Source: Puffinus mauretanicus
Lineage: Eukaryota > Chordata > Aves > Procellariiformes > Procellariidae
DNA length: 64,000 nucleotides
Direction: 5' to 3'
NCBI GenBank assembly: GCA_023333565.1
Contig: JAJKFH010003988.1
Location: forward strand, 310,001-374,000
A model generated the notes under the pieces. That model was not told where the DNA came from and did not search any database. It saw nothing but the letters and a program-made list of their open reading frames with translations. Both the position numbers and the translations under genes were made by a program. The stretch's first letter is position 1, and each line of letters begins with the position of its first letter. Positions 14,081 to 26,515 of this stretch are shown here, piece by piece.

Positions 14081-14683
14081 TGTTAAAGAGTTGTTAGAGT
14101 TCGGAGATGTGGGTTGCTCCCCACGCCAACCCGCAGGTTGAGGAGGGCATGGAAGCCAAGTCTTTCCACTTCTTAGGTGGATCTTACAACCGCTGACCTG
14201 TTGTATAAAAGACGGGCATTGTTACCATCTGAAACATTTGTGTTTTTTAAATGAAAAAGATAAGTCTCCCACCAAAGTCTAGGAGAAATTTTCTGGCTGT
14301 GAACCCTAAACAAATATCAATGCCTCCCTGCAACTCTGAATTGCAAGCCTAACTTCTGAGAAGAGACGAGTTCTTATGCAGGTTTCTCCCTTCTTGTTCC
14401 CTGTTGATGGGAACTCGTGCTCTCTCCAGCCGTGCTCAGAACGCTGGGGCTGTGAGGTTCGTTCACGGGAGACCGAGACCCACCTCAGCATGGCCCTGTG
14501 CGTACCGCAGCACGTTCTTGCTGTCTTGTCTCTTGATGTCCACCTTGGAGACCTGTTTGTAGCTTGTCTGGTTGGAGCTACCTCTCTGACAGAGAGGTCA
14601 GGCTCCTAACTCGAAGCAGGGATCCAGTACCAGATCCAGACAGCTACATTTTAGGGCTGCAGTCTGTTTTTTAGGTTTTTAAT

Positions 14684-14785
14684 ATCACGTTACCTGCTTA
14701 AGATCACACAAGGCATTTATGGTGGTACTGGGAGTTTGCTGAACTAGACCTCAGACTGGAACCTTAACTGTGCTTTCTCCATAGC
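14684..14785 (-). repeat. MIR SINE, antisense
   Basis: Reverse-complement MIR pattern: 'acctgcttaagatcacaca' followed by 'ggtggtactgggagtttgct' and 'agacctcagactggaacctt'. These correspond in order to the MIR segments usually read as 'acttgcccaaggtcacaca', 'gtggcagagctggg' and 'cccaggtctcctgactc'. It is an old, diverged copy. Confidence 0.6.
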
Positions 14786-16292
14786 GCAAAGCATTATTTG
14801 CATTTAACAGACTGCCTTATCCCACTCTGATGAATATTTAAAGAGAGTAATCAGGCATAGTTTTGAGAATTTTTGGCAATAGTCTGAATGATATGCTTTA
14901 ATAGCTTCCATGGTTTATAAAATATTTTTAATGATATAACACATTCTGTAAGTTTCTTAAATATAGAGCATGTTGAGATACCTTCATATTCTGGAGCTTT
15001 TTGTTTTTCACATATACTTGCTTTTTCCTTTACTATTTAAATTTACAATCTCAGTTAATTTGCAGTGGGCCTTTTAGTTTCCTGTGCAAATTAATGAAAT
15101 CTACCCTTAGGCATAATTCAGATATTGCCAAGCCTCCTCAACTCCCTCCCCCAAATAATAGCAAACTGTTAAAAAAATGTTTCATGCACAGAAATTCATG
15201 CATTTCAGCAACTATTTTGTTATATATAAAATCGGAACCAATTTCATCTTTAAAACATCAGTGATTAAATAATCAGCACTAGAGAACATTAAGCAATGTA
15301 AAAAAAAACTTCTGAGAAGCCCATGTTGAGGTTTCGTTCTCTCAGCTGGAAAGAAGATCCTGGATCGTCTCTTACTCTACCCCAGATTGTAACCTAAAAC
15401 AGTAGCAAGAAATCCTAGATATGCAGATCACTCAATTCTGTATACTAAATGTCGCTGTTTAATCTTTTTAGGCCATCAAATAGCTTTGTAAGTGCTGTTA
15501 ATGCTCATGCTTTGTTCTTTACTTGCTTTTTTCCTTGACTTGCATTTTAATAAAAAAATTGATGGTGAATAGATATTAATGTACAAAGATTAAGAATAAG
15601 ATAACATTGTTACTTTGTGCTATAAAAGCAAGCAATTTATAAAAGTTATTTAATGTTCTCTGTTATTTAATGTTCTCTGTTAAAGATGTACTTTCTTTGA
15701 AAGAAAATTAAGTTATTGAAAAAAATGAAATCCTGTGGAGAAAATACACAAAAAATTAAAGAAACAATGTTTTCTTCTCATTCAACTGAATATTAACAGG
15801 AAGTAATTTTATTGGCCTTCATGGTAATGACCCTGAAAATAATACCATTTGAAGAGCATAGGACCAGCTAATTGAACAACCTGAAGCGGGAAGTTAATGT
15901 GTGAAGAATTCTGTCCGTAAAAGGAAGAGCAACACATACAAGATTTTTTTCTGATGGATACGTGGCATTTGTATTGCATTTGGTGACTCAGAAATGTCGC
16001 CTTCCTCATTGGCAATCTTACTTCTTTCAAGCTGTCTCGTTGGTAGGTTCATGCACGTTTACAAGAGCACTCCTCACGTGTCTGAGGTACCATTGGAGGA
16101 TTCCACTGTCTGTTTTGTGCTTTATTTGAATTACTTTACTTCTTAATATTGCCTGCGTTTCAATGATCAGCCTTCGGATCATTTCTTCTCTTTGAACAGG
16201 GTCTCTTCAGGCCTCTCTGTCTTCATCTTTAATATCTAAGGCATCAGAAGACTCTTTATGTGGGGGCTTCAGAAATTTATTATCTTCTTATT
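14786..16292. other. Intron, unique sequence with a small tandem duplication
   Basis: No exon recognised. The only structure noted is the 17-base duplication listed separately at 15645-15678. Confidence 0.4.
15645..15678 (+). repeat. 17-bp perfect tandem duplication
   Basis: Unit gttatttaatgttctct occurs twice head to tail, at 15645-15661 and 15662-15678, with no mismatch. A recent replication-slippage duplication is the simplest reading. Confidence 0.9.
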
Positions 16293-16339
16293 CGTAGAAT
16301 CATAGAATCAGAGAATAGTTCGGATTGGAAGGGACCTTT
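16293..16339 (-). mobile_element. CR1 LINE 3' terminal scrap, antisense
   Basis: The + strand shows cgtagaatcatagaatca followed by gttcggattggaagggacct. This is the octamer tail and last bases of a CR1 3' UTR in antisense orientation. Only about 45 bases are recognisable. Confidence 0.7.
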
Positions 16340-17642
16340 GTTATTCTCTCTCAGTTTTTATTCTAGGCCGTGTCTTCCTTCAACAGATGTATAAGAGGCA
16401 TGATTTTATTTTTGTTCTGAAATACGCTTAATTTACATAGGACATAAAAATACTACCGTTTTTGCTGAAATGTGAAGTATCTCAATCCCTTTAGACGTTA
16501 TTAATTCTGAGGGATCTTTGCTTTCTTAAACAGTGAATGCAAATACTTAACTTGGTCTGAATAGGATTTGCTCAGCACCTTATGCATATTTTTAGACTAA
16601 GGCTTTAGGCTGTGGTTAATATGGTCTGCTTCTTATATGTTTAACGCCCAACTTTGCAATTTTTAAAAATTTCTTAAACATATATTGTGGCACATTGTGA
16701 AAATGAGCTCATCACAGAGATTGTCTGGCAAATATTGCTTTGCTGTAATTTACCACACCGCTTGCCAAATGGCTGCATTCTGTAACGTCGTTAAAAAAAC
16801 AAGACCGTAAGAGTGCACTGTCCGCAGTCAGTTGGCAGTCTTTTTAGATATACTATGAACAAGCATGATGGTCCTTAAAACTGTGTGTACCACAGCTAGT
16901 GGAAACATGGCATTTTCTAAGTAGTAGTGTTGCATGGATTTTTAAAGTAAGGCAAAAATTCGCAGTATTAAAACAACATTCACAATATCATTTCAGTGTA
17001 GATATATTTTTGTTTGTGGATAACTGCAAGCTCATGCAAACCAATTTGTTTTCACCTTTTAACAACAAATCCTTTCTTGAATTAATTGACAGTGTCTCAG
17101 CTTAAAAAAAAAAAGCTTTTTAAAGTTTTTCTTCTAATCTTTATTACTAACATAATGATCAGCCTTTGTACGTGAGGTGTATAACCTGGGATTTACTGTG
17201 AAGTCTTCCATCTCTTTGTCATGCACATCTAGGCTGTGATGAAGTGTTTTCTTTGTAATATTCTGAAGATCCATTCATTAATTTATATTTGAAATCCTTT
17301 ATATACACTCTGATATTTTACTTGTTTCCTGGAGCTCATCTGTATGAGCTTGAATCCAAGCTCATCTTGCAAAAATGTTATTTCTTGTATACCGTGCCAT
17401 GTGGGTGACACAAAAGTACTTTGAGTTGCTCCTCTGGGTCTCATGGAGCCCACATTTCTTGTCTTAGTTTGCAGGAACAACATTATGCAGACCTAGTTCT
17501 CCACGTATTCTTTTTTCTTCTTTTATTATATACTCTAACCTTCTGTTCCTTGAGTGATGTCTCCTTTTATTTCCTTCGCTTTGGTTACATGTTCTCGTAT
17601 GCAGACTTTTTTGTCACAAATTAGAGATGGTATTGGGGTATG

Positions 17643-17731
17643 ATCATAGAATCAGAAAAGAATTTACATTGGAAGGGACCTTTTGAGGTCATCTGAGGAA
17701 AAAACTCCTACTGAGAGCATGGACCAGTCTA
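17643..17731 (-). mobile_element. CR1 LINE 3' end fragment, antisense
   Basis: The + strand reads atcatagaatcagaaaagaa, then ttggaagggaccttttgagg and a decayed 'catct..aactccta' block. It is a short, diverged CR1 3' end in antisense orientation. Confidence 0.7.
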
Positions 17732-18464
17732 TCATGGAGAATACTTCAAGATTTGCATGTATTTTTTTAGTAGTAGAAAGCCCACAAAAGAATTATTGGG
17801 CTAGCTAAACTGTTACAGAATGGAGAGAGGAACAGAGAAAACAGAAAGTCATTTTCCTCCTGACTTCGCCCACAGTCTGGTTCAGTGCACCTCCTTAACT
17901 TCATTTCCACAGCTGTCTGTCCCAAAAAGCTGTGCTTTGGTGCAGATTTCCTGTTCTGCCTCCATAGAGGGGAGCTTTCCCCACCACCTTCTTGTACCTC
18001 GTTTTGCCTAACACCCTTTTTGCTGTACTGCCAATCTGCTCAGCACGAGTCCCCTGTGCTCACGGGTATGTGATGGATATGCCGTATATCAGAGGCAAGC
18101 ATTTTACAGTGGTCCTGGCTTGAAAATAATGGAATCTAGCCTATTGTGAACACCAAGCAGATTTTCCTGCATTCATTATGAAGTGCAGGATTTTTTGCTA
18201 TTGGCAGGAAGAGAGAACATGGAAATGTTACTGAAGCAAATTGTGTTAGCAAAAAAGAAATAGAAATACTTTGAAATGTCATCCCAGAGTGTTCAAAAAG
18301 TTGTCTGTAGATAAAACAAAGTTTTAAAACTTTATCCTAAAGTTTCTATTTCTGATAACCAGAGTAGTTCCTAAATCTACTGCACTTCAAGCCTTTGATT
18401 TGACAGAATCCATGTTATTTCGCTTCTGCTAAGTGCCTGCCAATCACGTATAGAGGTTATCCAA

Positions 18465-18488
18465 TTTTTTTGTTTTTTTTTTTTTTAT
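18465..18488 (+). repeat. Poly-T run
   Basis: Near-continuous run of T broken by a single G. Seen from the minus strand it is a poly-A, but no processed pseudogene or LINE end is recognisable beside it. Confidence 0.85.
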
Positions 18489-21400
18489 ATTGCGGCTTTG
18501 GAGAAATCTGTTTCCATCCCTGAAGTAACCAATTATATGAAACTGCTTCTGCCTTGGCCACTGTAGTACAGCATCCTGAGTGACTGCTCATGGCACACTT
18601 TGCTGCAATTATGAACGTGGTTATCTGAATACAGGACACATTTATCTCTGCTGGCACTCTGAAATTTTCCTTGCCCTGCACTGTGTTTACAAGCAGCCTG
18701 TCTTTCAAACTGCTATCTAGTTAACAGCCAAGCTTTAGGCTAGCTTTTCAGAGTGAAGAAAATCTGTGTAGGACTATTATACACTCTTTGCTCAATAGAG
18801 GGCACATGCTCCATTTTCCTGACATTATGTAGCAAGAAGCTGATTATATTTATCAAGTGTTCTTGAGAAAAACATAAATGTGGTGGTTTCATCATTTCTT
18901 GATGTGTTAGTCGGTCGTGCTCAAGACTGAAAGCAAAATATGCTTCTGTTTGGGTTTTCCTTCTGAAAACTGTAAAAATCTAAGACATGGCATCTCTTTG
19001 GTGATCCTAAAAAAAGAGGAACGTGTCAAAAATGGTACCTAAATTTGCTTCCTGAAATCTATATTTAATTGAGTAAGTGAACTCTTTTCTTGGCGTGCAT
19101 CTCCCAAGCTTGTCAAAAAGAGGAAATTCAGATCCATCAATACAAATCAGTCAGATGACTGAAATCCTTAAGAAAATTTGTCTTCATGTATGAATGTTAC
19201 TGTAAAGCATTTAAATACTGAAAATGTTGAACCTGCCTGTGCTTTTCCTACAAAGTTTACAGTTTCTCAAAGCATACTTTGTACAGATCTGTATACTTTT
19301 TTCGTAGAGGGAGTATCAGAAAATGTGGCACTTAGTCCTGCAAATCAATAGCTGTTGGCATACCACACAGTCTAGCTTTCTGAATAGTTATACGCCAGCC
19401 ATATACATCTAGGGAGCAATACCAAGATGAATCCATTGATCTGTTGCAGGGGTGCTTAAAAAACTGACTTAGCATGATATGTCTACCTCCTCTCATTTTG
19501 ATAGCAGCTACAAATAGCTGATGATGAAAATTAGAGCAGACTTAGAACATGTGTCAGCTTAAAATCATTCTCTGCAGTCTCCCAGAGCAACCAGAAAGAT
19601 TTCATAAAGCCCTTGCAGTGTATGAAATGCCTTTTACCATCTGGGAAGCCAAGATGCACCGTAATGTTCCCTGGTAGATATTCCAAGGTGTTCCTTGGAA
19701 TACTCTAGCTGTTTGATTAAATCGCCTTTCTGACTTCTTTTCTGTGGGCAGAACAATGTAAAGAAGCATGTAACTCTGATATCTGGATGTGTGATAGACT
19801 TGCTGGACAGAAGGTAACTTTCAAGACTGCTGCACTTGGTGTTGTTTCAAAAGCATGATAATGAAATTTTACATTATTACAGTCCCAGCAGAATTGCTGG
19901 AATCTGTTTGAAACAGGGAGTTTCTGTGATGGAGGTATTGTCATGCAGCAGATGGCTTGCCACTGCGAAGCTGGACTCTATACAGGAGATGACTGGCAAG
20001 ATCATTGCAACTTTTCTCCTTTCTCTAGCATATAGGTACAATCCCATGCATTTCATTTAAGTTTTTCCGACGGTACTATATTAATCAATGTGAGGATAGT
20101 AAAATACACATAAATACATATGCGTGTCATATAAATAAAGCAATGAAGGCCAGTTTAAGCTCTTCATACTCATGCTGGTAAGATATTAGTCATGCAGATC
20201 TTGCTACTGAAGCCAATGGGATGACTCACACAGGGGAATAAAACAGTGAAAATCTGGCCCTAGGTGACTTCAGAAACACATTATACTCATGGACTGAAAT
20301 AATTATAATTTCACAGTGGCAGTTTAGCTTTAAAAATGTCATGAAAAACATTGCAGAAGAACTGAATCATGATGTGACCAGCTTAAGTTCAAAGCAAAGA
20401 GTTATTTAATTATTTAAGAAAACAGTTTAAAGTTAAGTTAAAGTTTAAAAGAGTTCTTTAAAGCAGAGTTGCTCATTAGAACCTCACAAATAATTGTCAT
20501 TTAAATGTAGCTCCCCTTGTCCTGCCTTTCTACTGTATAGTAACAGAGGTTGTATTTGACTTAAGAGTTTTTTGGGGAAATTGTTTTTCAGTGACCATCA
20601 TACAACTGACGTGTACAGCTTAAGCCTCTCTCCATCTCTGAGGTTAAGCTGTTCCACTCTGCATAAAGTGTTTTGTAGCTCATTATTAGTATATTCACCT
20701 CAGATGAATTAGTGCCATTTACTGAGAAAGAGCAAGACGTTTGTACCTTTCTCTGCGAAGCATCCTAACTACTAGGTTATTAAATATTCCACAGGAGGGA
20801 TTCATTTGTCTTTGAATAGATTTTTTTTCTTGCCAGCTATAGCTTAAGTATTCATTTCGGCAAATAAGAGTTTCTGATTAAATATCTTACTGATGGAAAA
20901 TCCCTGTATGTGGAATTTTACAGAAGTGGGGATGATTATCGTTAGTGCTCTGTTTCTCCAATCAGAAATAGTAAACGAAATCCATTCTTGAGGATTAGGT
21001 GTGATAATGTTGGCAACTGTGGTTGAAGTACTAAACTGTTAACAGCAGTAAGTTTCAGATTGTTTTTCACTAGTGAGAAAAGCCTGGTCTTTCTGGGAAG
21101 GTGCACTTCTTTACTACAAAGGAGGCGATATGTTGTGATGTCGGTGTTTCGCAGTTGTGAACCCAATTTGAACTATCCAATGTGGAAAATCATTTGCTAT
21201 CTTTGTTTTCTGAGTTATGTGCCTCAGAGTGTTATGCTTTGGGGTGTACTGACAGTAGGCAAATGCAGTCTATGCAGTAGACTAAATGTAGTCTATCCAA
21301 CCCCTTTTATAGCATTATGTTGTTGTCAAATATTTCTGATTATGTTATTCTTGCAATGCTGTCCCTGGTGCTTTGATGAACCTTAATAGGTCTAACTCCA

Positions 21401-22259
21401 GAGTCTTAGATTTATGGATGACATAGAAAGAGTTAACAAGAATTTGCCCATGTTTGGGCAGACAGAAGCAGGGATCTGCAGACAAAACACAAGTGTGTTC
21501 AGGCTGCCATCGCTACTAAGTGTGTTCTCTACTACTATAATTTAATGCTTTTGAGAATGTGATATATGCCCGTTACTGGGCCTTTTCACAAACAAAGCAA
21601 AGTACCGTCAGGACATTGTCCTTTTGCACAACAGTGATGCTTTTGCTGCTTAGGAAAGAAGTTACCTAATCGTAGAGTGGGTCAAACAAACAGGCAGTTT
21701 AGAGGCTAACCTTTTTGTCATACTTTCATTGCAAACACTCCAGAGAGAGATAAAAATGGGGCATGGAGTAAGTTTTGTAGACAGGAATAGTTCAGTTTTC
21801 AAAAGGACAAACAAAAATTATTAAAAAGAGCATCTTAGGTAATCGTTCACAGGCAGAGAAGTTTGAAGTTGTGTATTGGCTTTATTAACTTTTTTCCATG
21901 CTCAGTAAACATAGGTATGTGCCAGCATCTGCAGACCCAAACATTACAGCTCAGCAATCACGTGTTGAGTGCATGGCAAGTCACCTTTGTATTTTTCCAG
22001 AGTTCATGTTGAGGTCTACTTTGTGTTCATTCTTATTGTGTTTCCCAGGAAACAGAAACAGTGTAGAATAATAGTGGTTTACTAAACAGCTGGGAATATC
22101 ATGTTTGATGGCAAAGTACATTGTATGCCCATGATGCTATTTTTCCTTGGCTCTGTATAGGCATCATTCAAGGGTTTTTTTACAAATTTCAAATACCAAA
22201 TAGTAACTGTTTCTGTTGGAAGTCAGGAGAAATGTAGGAAATCTTGTTCACAAAGCACA

Positions 22260-22301
22260 TACAGAATCCCATTTTGGCTGCTACAGAATCCCATTTTGGC
22301 T
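22260..22301 (+). repeat. 22-bp tandem duplication
   Basis: Unit tacagaatcccattttggct with a two-base gc spacer is present at 22260-22281 and again without change at 22282-22301. A recent short duplication. Confidence 0.9.
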
Positions 22302-22682
22302 TTTCTTGCAAGAATATCCCATCAGTCCTTCCTGTGTAGTTGGGAGATGCTGCCTTACATGTATATCCTCTGTGATCCTGGCTTATGTTCCCAAAAGGAA
22401 TATAAAGGGCAACAATAAATAAGAAATAAATTGTACTTCCTGCTTTACTCACACAAACAAGCAGAACTGGAAGGATTTTGAACAATTTTTTTCATTTACC
22501 AGGGTAATTAAAAAGGATGAAATATTTTGAGTCTTAACAGACTTCATTTTTCAATGAATTTGTGGTCATACTCAAAAAACTTGTATCATTTTAGAAAAGA
22601 TTGTAAATTTGATGGTGGTTCACAATGTTAAAACTATGAAACAACAGTAGAAAGAAGGATGTATCTTTTCCATAAGCTGAAA

Positions 22683-22737
22683 TTTCTATTGTGTGTAAAT
22701 GTTACGTATTTCTATTATGTATAAATGTGTTATGTAT
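22683..22737 (+). repeat. Imperfect 26-28 bp direct duplication
   Basis: tttctattgtgtgtaaatg followed by ttacgta at 22683-22708 is repeated with substitutions and a small gain at 22709-22737. It looks like an older slippage duplication. Confidence 0.7.
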
Positions 22738-24847
22738 ACTAGGGAAAAAAGTTTGCTTGTGTTATACATTTATTCAGGATTGGTAAAACCATAGAAAATC
22801 ACAGTGAAAATCAGAGATTTTAAAGCAGTGAAATAGAGATTCACAGCAATGGAGTAGCAGAGATTAAAAATCAGATGAGGATAGAGTATGTGAGTGTTTT
22901 CTTGGAAGAGAATGTCTTTCTGGGAGTCAACCTGGTAGAGAAAGAGAGGAATTATCAAAACACGGGGAGAAGCAGGAGACAGCAGTTAGCATCTTTGGCT
23001 TAATAATAAAGGGCATAACTGGATAATAAAACCAGTCTTGCTTAGATACCTTCTGGCCCCTCAATCCAAAATACAGTACCATATATTTTTAGATGGAGGA
23101 GCTGCTGCTCGCTGTGCCTTTTTTTGTGTTGTGGAGTAATTAGAATCCAGCTGCCTAACAAGATTCATCCCTGTAAATGTCCAGTAGGGCATAACAGCTT
23201 CTGTGTCAGGTATGTGACACCACCACTGTGTTGCCCTTGAATAATCATTTTGCAGAATAACGTCAGGTTAACTTAATTTTCTCCAGAAGACATTTCTAGG
23301 TTAACAGCAGGGTTCTTTGGAAGAATTTTAGTTAATCATTTTCTCATTGGCAGGTGATGTTATACCAAAACAGAAATGTCGTGCTCAAAATTTTGATTTC
23401 AGTCAAAGTTTCCAATGGGTAGAACTGAAACATTTTATTTTATTGATCCAAACCAGCCGTTGGAAATCTGGAGTTGGCAAACTCTGTAGGAAATATCTTT
23501 ATGGAAAGATCTCAGGTGTTTAGAGATCATGTGCTTAGATCATGTACTAAAAAATCATGTACACTGTGTTTTGTTAAGGTACTTCCTTTTCTCATAATAG
23601 CAAAAGAAAAATAAAAAAACTGTTCAACATCCTTACTCTACACAGTTGTACAGAGCCAAACAACAATGAAACAAGACAACCATGCTTGAGCCTTCCAGAC
23701 TGCTGATACTGCTTGGCAAGGGGAACCCGTAAGGTACGGGCACCAATGACGATAACACTCTGGCCACCAAAATGTGTTACTTCTCTACCTTCTCTCCAAG
23801 ATCCTTACCTTGTAAGGTGTGACCATTCCTTCTGCTGCCCCTATCAATCCCTACTCCGCCGTACATCTTGCAACTTCAAAATGAGTGAACTGAGGATGCT
23901 ATACTATAATGAGTAGTTCCAGAAGTGTACCAGGAAATCTTGGCTCATTCACCATGTCTTCCACGAGTAAAGCTTCCACAGTTAGCCTCTGCTGCAATTT
24001 AACATTATTCTCTTGTAGTGGTCATGACATTAATACCTTTTTGTTGATATTGCTGTGTCAGCATAGATTTTTTGCAGTGATGGCTAGCGGACCATAGTAA
24101 AAATTGTCAAAACTCCTGTAGGCAAAAAATTGTCATATGTGTTGGCATAAAACATTTCAGCCAGCTGGGTGTCTCCTGAGTCAAATAATATGACGAAGCT
24201 AAGCTTGGCAGATGAAAACCTCCCAGTGTGGAAGGGCCTTGATGTCTTCTGATTGCTATGGTAGGAAAAAACAGAAGTGAAAACACCGCTAGGAAATACT
24301 ACGCTAAGTCTCTTTATAGGGTGATGTTTCAAATGGTGTCAGTAGAGCTGTAAATTGTAAGCTTCTGGCACAGGGTGTAACATTCCAGAAAAAGAATATA
24401 TTTTTCTGCAGAATCAGATTTAATGTTTAATAACAAACAGTGTGAATGTAGCCCAGTGAACTTTAACACATCAAGGACAGTATTCTCAAATAAAGTGGCC
24501 TGCAAAGGTGACAGAGTTCAGTTCTGGTCTTGTAGACCTTTGAAGCTAGTTTGTTTAATTTGGGGCAAGTTTATATACATGAAAGAGAACTGTATATTTT
24601 GGCTTTGGAATCTAGATTGCTGTTTAACCACCATTCATAATTATGGTATTACTTATTAATCTTTGTAGCCTTAGGTCAGTAGAGGTCTGAAAAGCAGCTG
24701 CATGGCTCAAGCATGACAACTTGTCTCATATTATTTCAAGCGACAGATGGTTTTAAAAATAAGCACAGCAACAGCATGTAATACTTACGTGTCGTTTTTT
24801 CACAGCCCATCGCAAAGTGCTTAAAAAAAAAATTTGAAATCAATATG

Positions 24848-24955
24848 TTTTAGATGGAGAAAACGAGAGGCAGAGAAGCATCCATTAGGGTACGGCAGAG
24901 CCAGGATTGAAACCTAGGTCCCTTCAGTCCTAGACCGGTGGTCTGTTTACTCCAG
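24848..24955 (-). repeat. MIR SINE, antisense
   Basis: Clear reverse-complement MIR core: 'ttttagatggagaaaac', 'gaggcagagaag', 'ggcagagccaggattgaaac', 'ctaggtcccttcagtcctag', followed by 'ggtggtctgtttactcc'. The order and spacing match a MIR read from its 3' to 5' end, lacking only the 'ggtcacacag' middle. The copy may start slightly earlier. Confidence 0.7.
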
Positions 24956-25134
24956 TATGTAAAGAATCAAAACATAAGCATATTCTTACTAAAAATCTAG
25001 ATTTTATCTACCAATTTTATAATCCCATTTTGTCTTTGGGACACTAACCAAGGTTAAGATCCGTACTGCCTCCTGAGTTGCTTTTCCAGAAATTTAGTCC
25101 TCTAGCTATTAGGATTTTCTTTGAAACTTTGGGA

Positions 25135-25562
25135 ACATAAGCCCCCTCACTCTCAGGGGCCGGGGTTAAAGATGTGAAGAGAAATCTTCTATGTGGTTCG
25201 GCCCTCAGATTATTATCCATTATTGATTTTTCAGGTAGGCAGCGATGAAGTTGCAACAAGAAGCCTGAGGGCAACCGAGAGAGACTTCAGGGCCTTGGGA
25301 CTGGTTAAGGGATCAGGAGCACAAGCATTGTCCTCCTCTATCCTTCCAGTGGCAGGGGGTGATGAGGGAAGAAACAGGAGGAGCCAGCAGATCAATACCC
25401 GGCTCCGAGCCTGGTGTCACCGGCAGAATTTTGGGTTTTTTGATCATGGGTCAGTCTACATGACACCGTCTGTTGGCAACAGATGGGGTACACCCGTCTC
25501 AAAGGGGGAAAAGGAGCTTTGCGCAGGAGTTACCAGGGCTCGTTGAAAGAGCTTTAAACTAG
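25135..25562 (+). pseudogene. CR1 ORF1 remnant, SGNH-type esterase domain
   Basis: C-terminal part of the CR1 ORF1 protein, which in several CR1 families carries an SGNH/GDSL-like esterase. Seen: GAGVKDVKRNLL near 25157; then, in the frame of 25193-25477, RPSDYYPLLIF, VGSDEV, RDFRALG, SSILPVAG and FGFFDHGS. A one-base shift near 25471 moves the rest to another frame, where DGVHPSQRG (25482 onward, the catalytic Asp-x-x-His block) and a C-terminal tail end at the TAG at 25560-25562. The oxyanion and catalytic-serine regions lie upstream of or at the truncated 5' end and are not identifiable. Non-functional. Confidence 0.75.
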
Positions 25563-25789
25563 ATTTGAAGGGGGAAGAGGGTAAAACCAGGCTCACTAGA
25601 GATAAACCTGGGGGCAGCACGGCAATGTTTGAGGGACAGTGTGCTAGCGAGGTCCTTCGGTCTGCCATCTCAGTGGAGGTAGGGGATGGAGATCCATGCT
25701 GCAGCAAAGGGTTATTGATGTGTTAGAAACCATGGAAGCGCCTGAGAATGGTCACATAGGAATTAGGGCTTCACCCCCTAAAAAGGTGG

Positions 25790-26515
25790 CGGGATCAATA
25801 GCCCAACTGAAGTGCATCTACACCAATGCATGCAGCATAGGCAACAAACAGGAGGAGCTGGAAGCCATTGTGTAGCAGGAAAACTATGATATAGTTGCCA
25901 TCACGGAAACATGGTGGGATGACTTGTACAACTGGAGTGCTGCAATGGATGGCTCTAAACTCTTCAGAAGGGATAGGCAAGGAAGGAGAGGCGGTGGGGT
26001 ATGTTAGGGAGTGTTTTGATTGTCTAGAGTTTAATGATGATGACAATAGGTTTGAATGTTTATGGCTAAGAATCAGGGGGAAGGCCAACAAGGCAGATAT
26101 CGTGGTGGGAGTCTGTTACAGACTGCCCAACCAGGATGAAGAGGCAGACAAAATATTCTATAAGCAGCTGGGAGAAGTCTCACAATCGCTAGCCCTTGTT
26201 CTCATGGGGGACTTCAACTGTCTGCTGGAAATACAATAATACAGTGGAGAGGAAACAGTCTAGGAGGTTCCTGGAGAGTGTGGAAGATAACTTCCTCACA
26301 CAGCTGGTGAGGAAGCCAACTAGGGAAGGTGCCCCGCTGGACCTGTTGTTTGTGAACGGGGAAGGACTTGTGGCTGATGTGATGGTTGGAGGCTGTCTTG
26401 GTCATAGCGATCACAAAATGATAGAGTTTTCAATTCTTGGAGAAGTAAGGAGGGGAGGTCAGCAGAACTGCTACCTTGGGCTTCTGAAGGGCAGTCTTTG
26501 GCCTGTTTAGCAGAG
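25790..26515 (+). pseudogene. CR1 ORF2 remnant, APE-type endonuclease domain
   Basis: N-terminal endonuclease of CR1 ORF2, which nicks target DNA to prime reverse transcription. Motifs in order: a CIYTNA-like start near 25815; an in-frame TAG in the segment before ENYDI (about 25875); ITETWWDD near 25899; then the frame changes to give YVRECFDCLEF, RGKANKADIVVGVCYR and LALVLMGDFN (catalytic GDFN block, about 26185-26220). After a further frame change come NFLTQLVRKPTREGAPLDLLF and GCLGHSDH (catalytic HSDH block, about 26394-26417). At least two frameshifts and one stop make it inactive. A linker region of ORF2 follows. Confidence 0.88.

Larger units (their letters stand above)
17732..24847. 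other. Intron, unique sequence with minor simple repeats
   Basis: No exon or named transposon recognised. It contains a T-rich run at 18465-18488 and the small duplications listed separately at 22260-22301 and 22683-22737. Open frames of up to 108 codons (for example 21060-21386) show no domain or splice signals. Confidence 0.4.
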
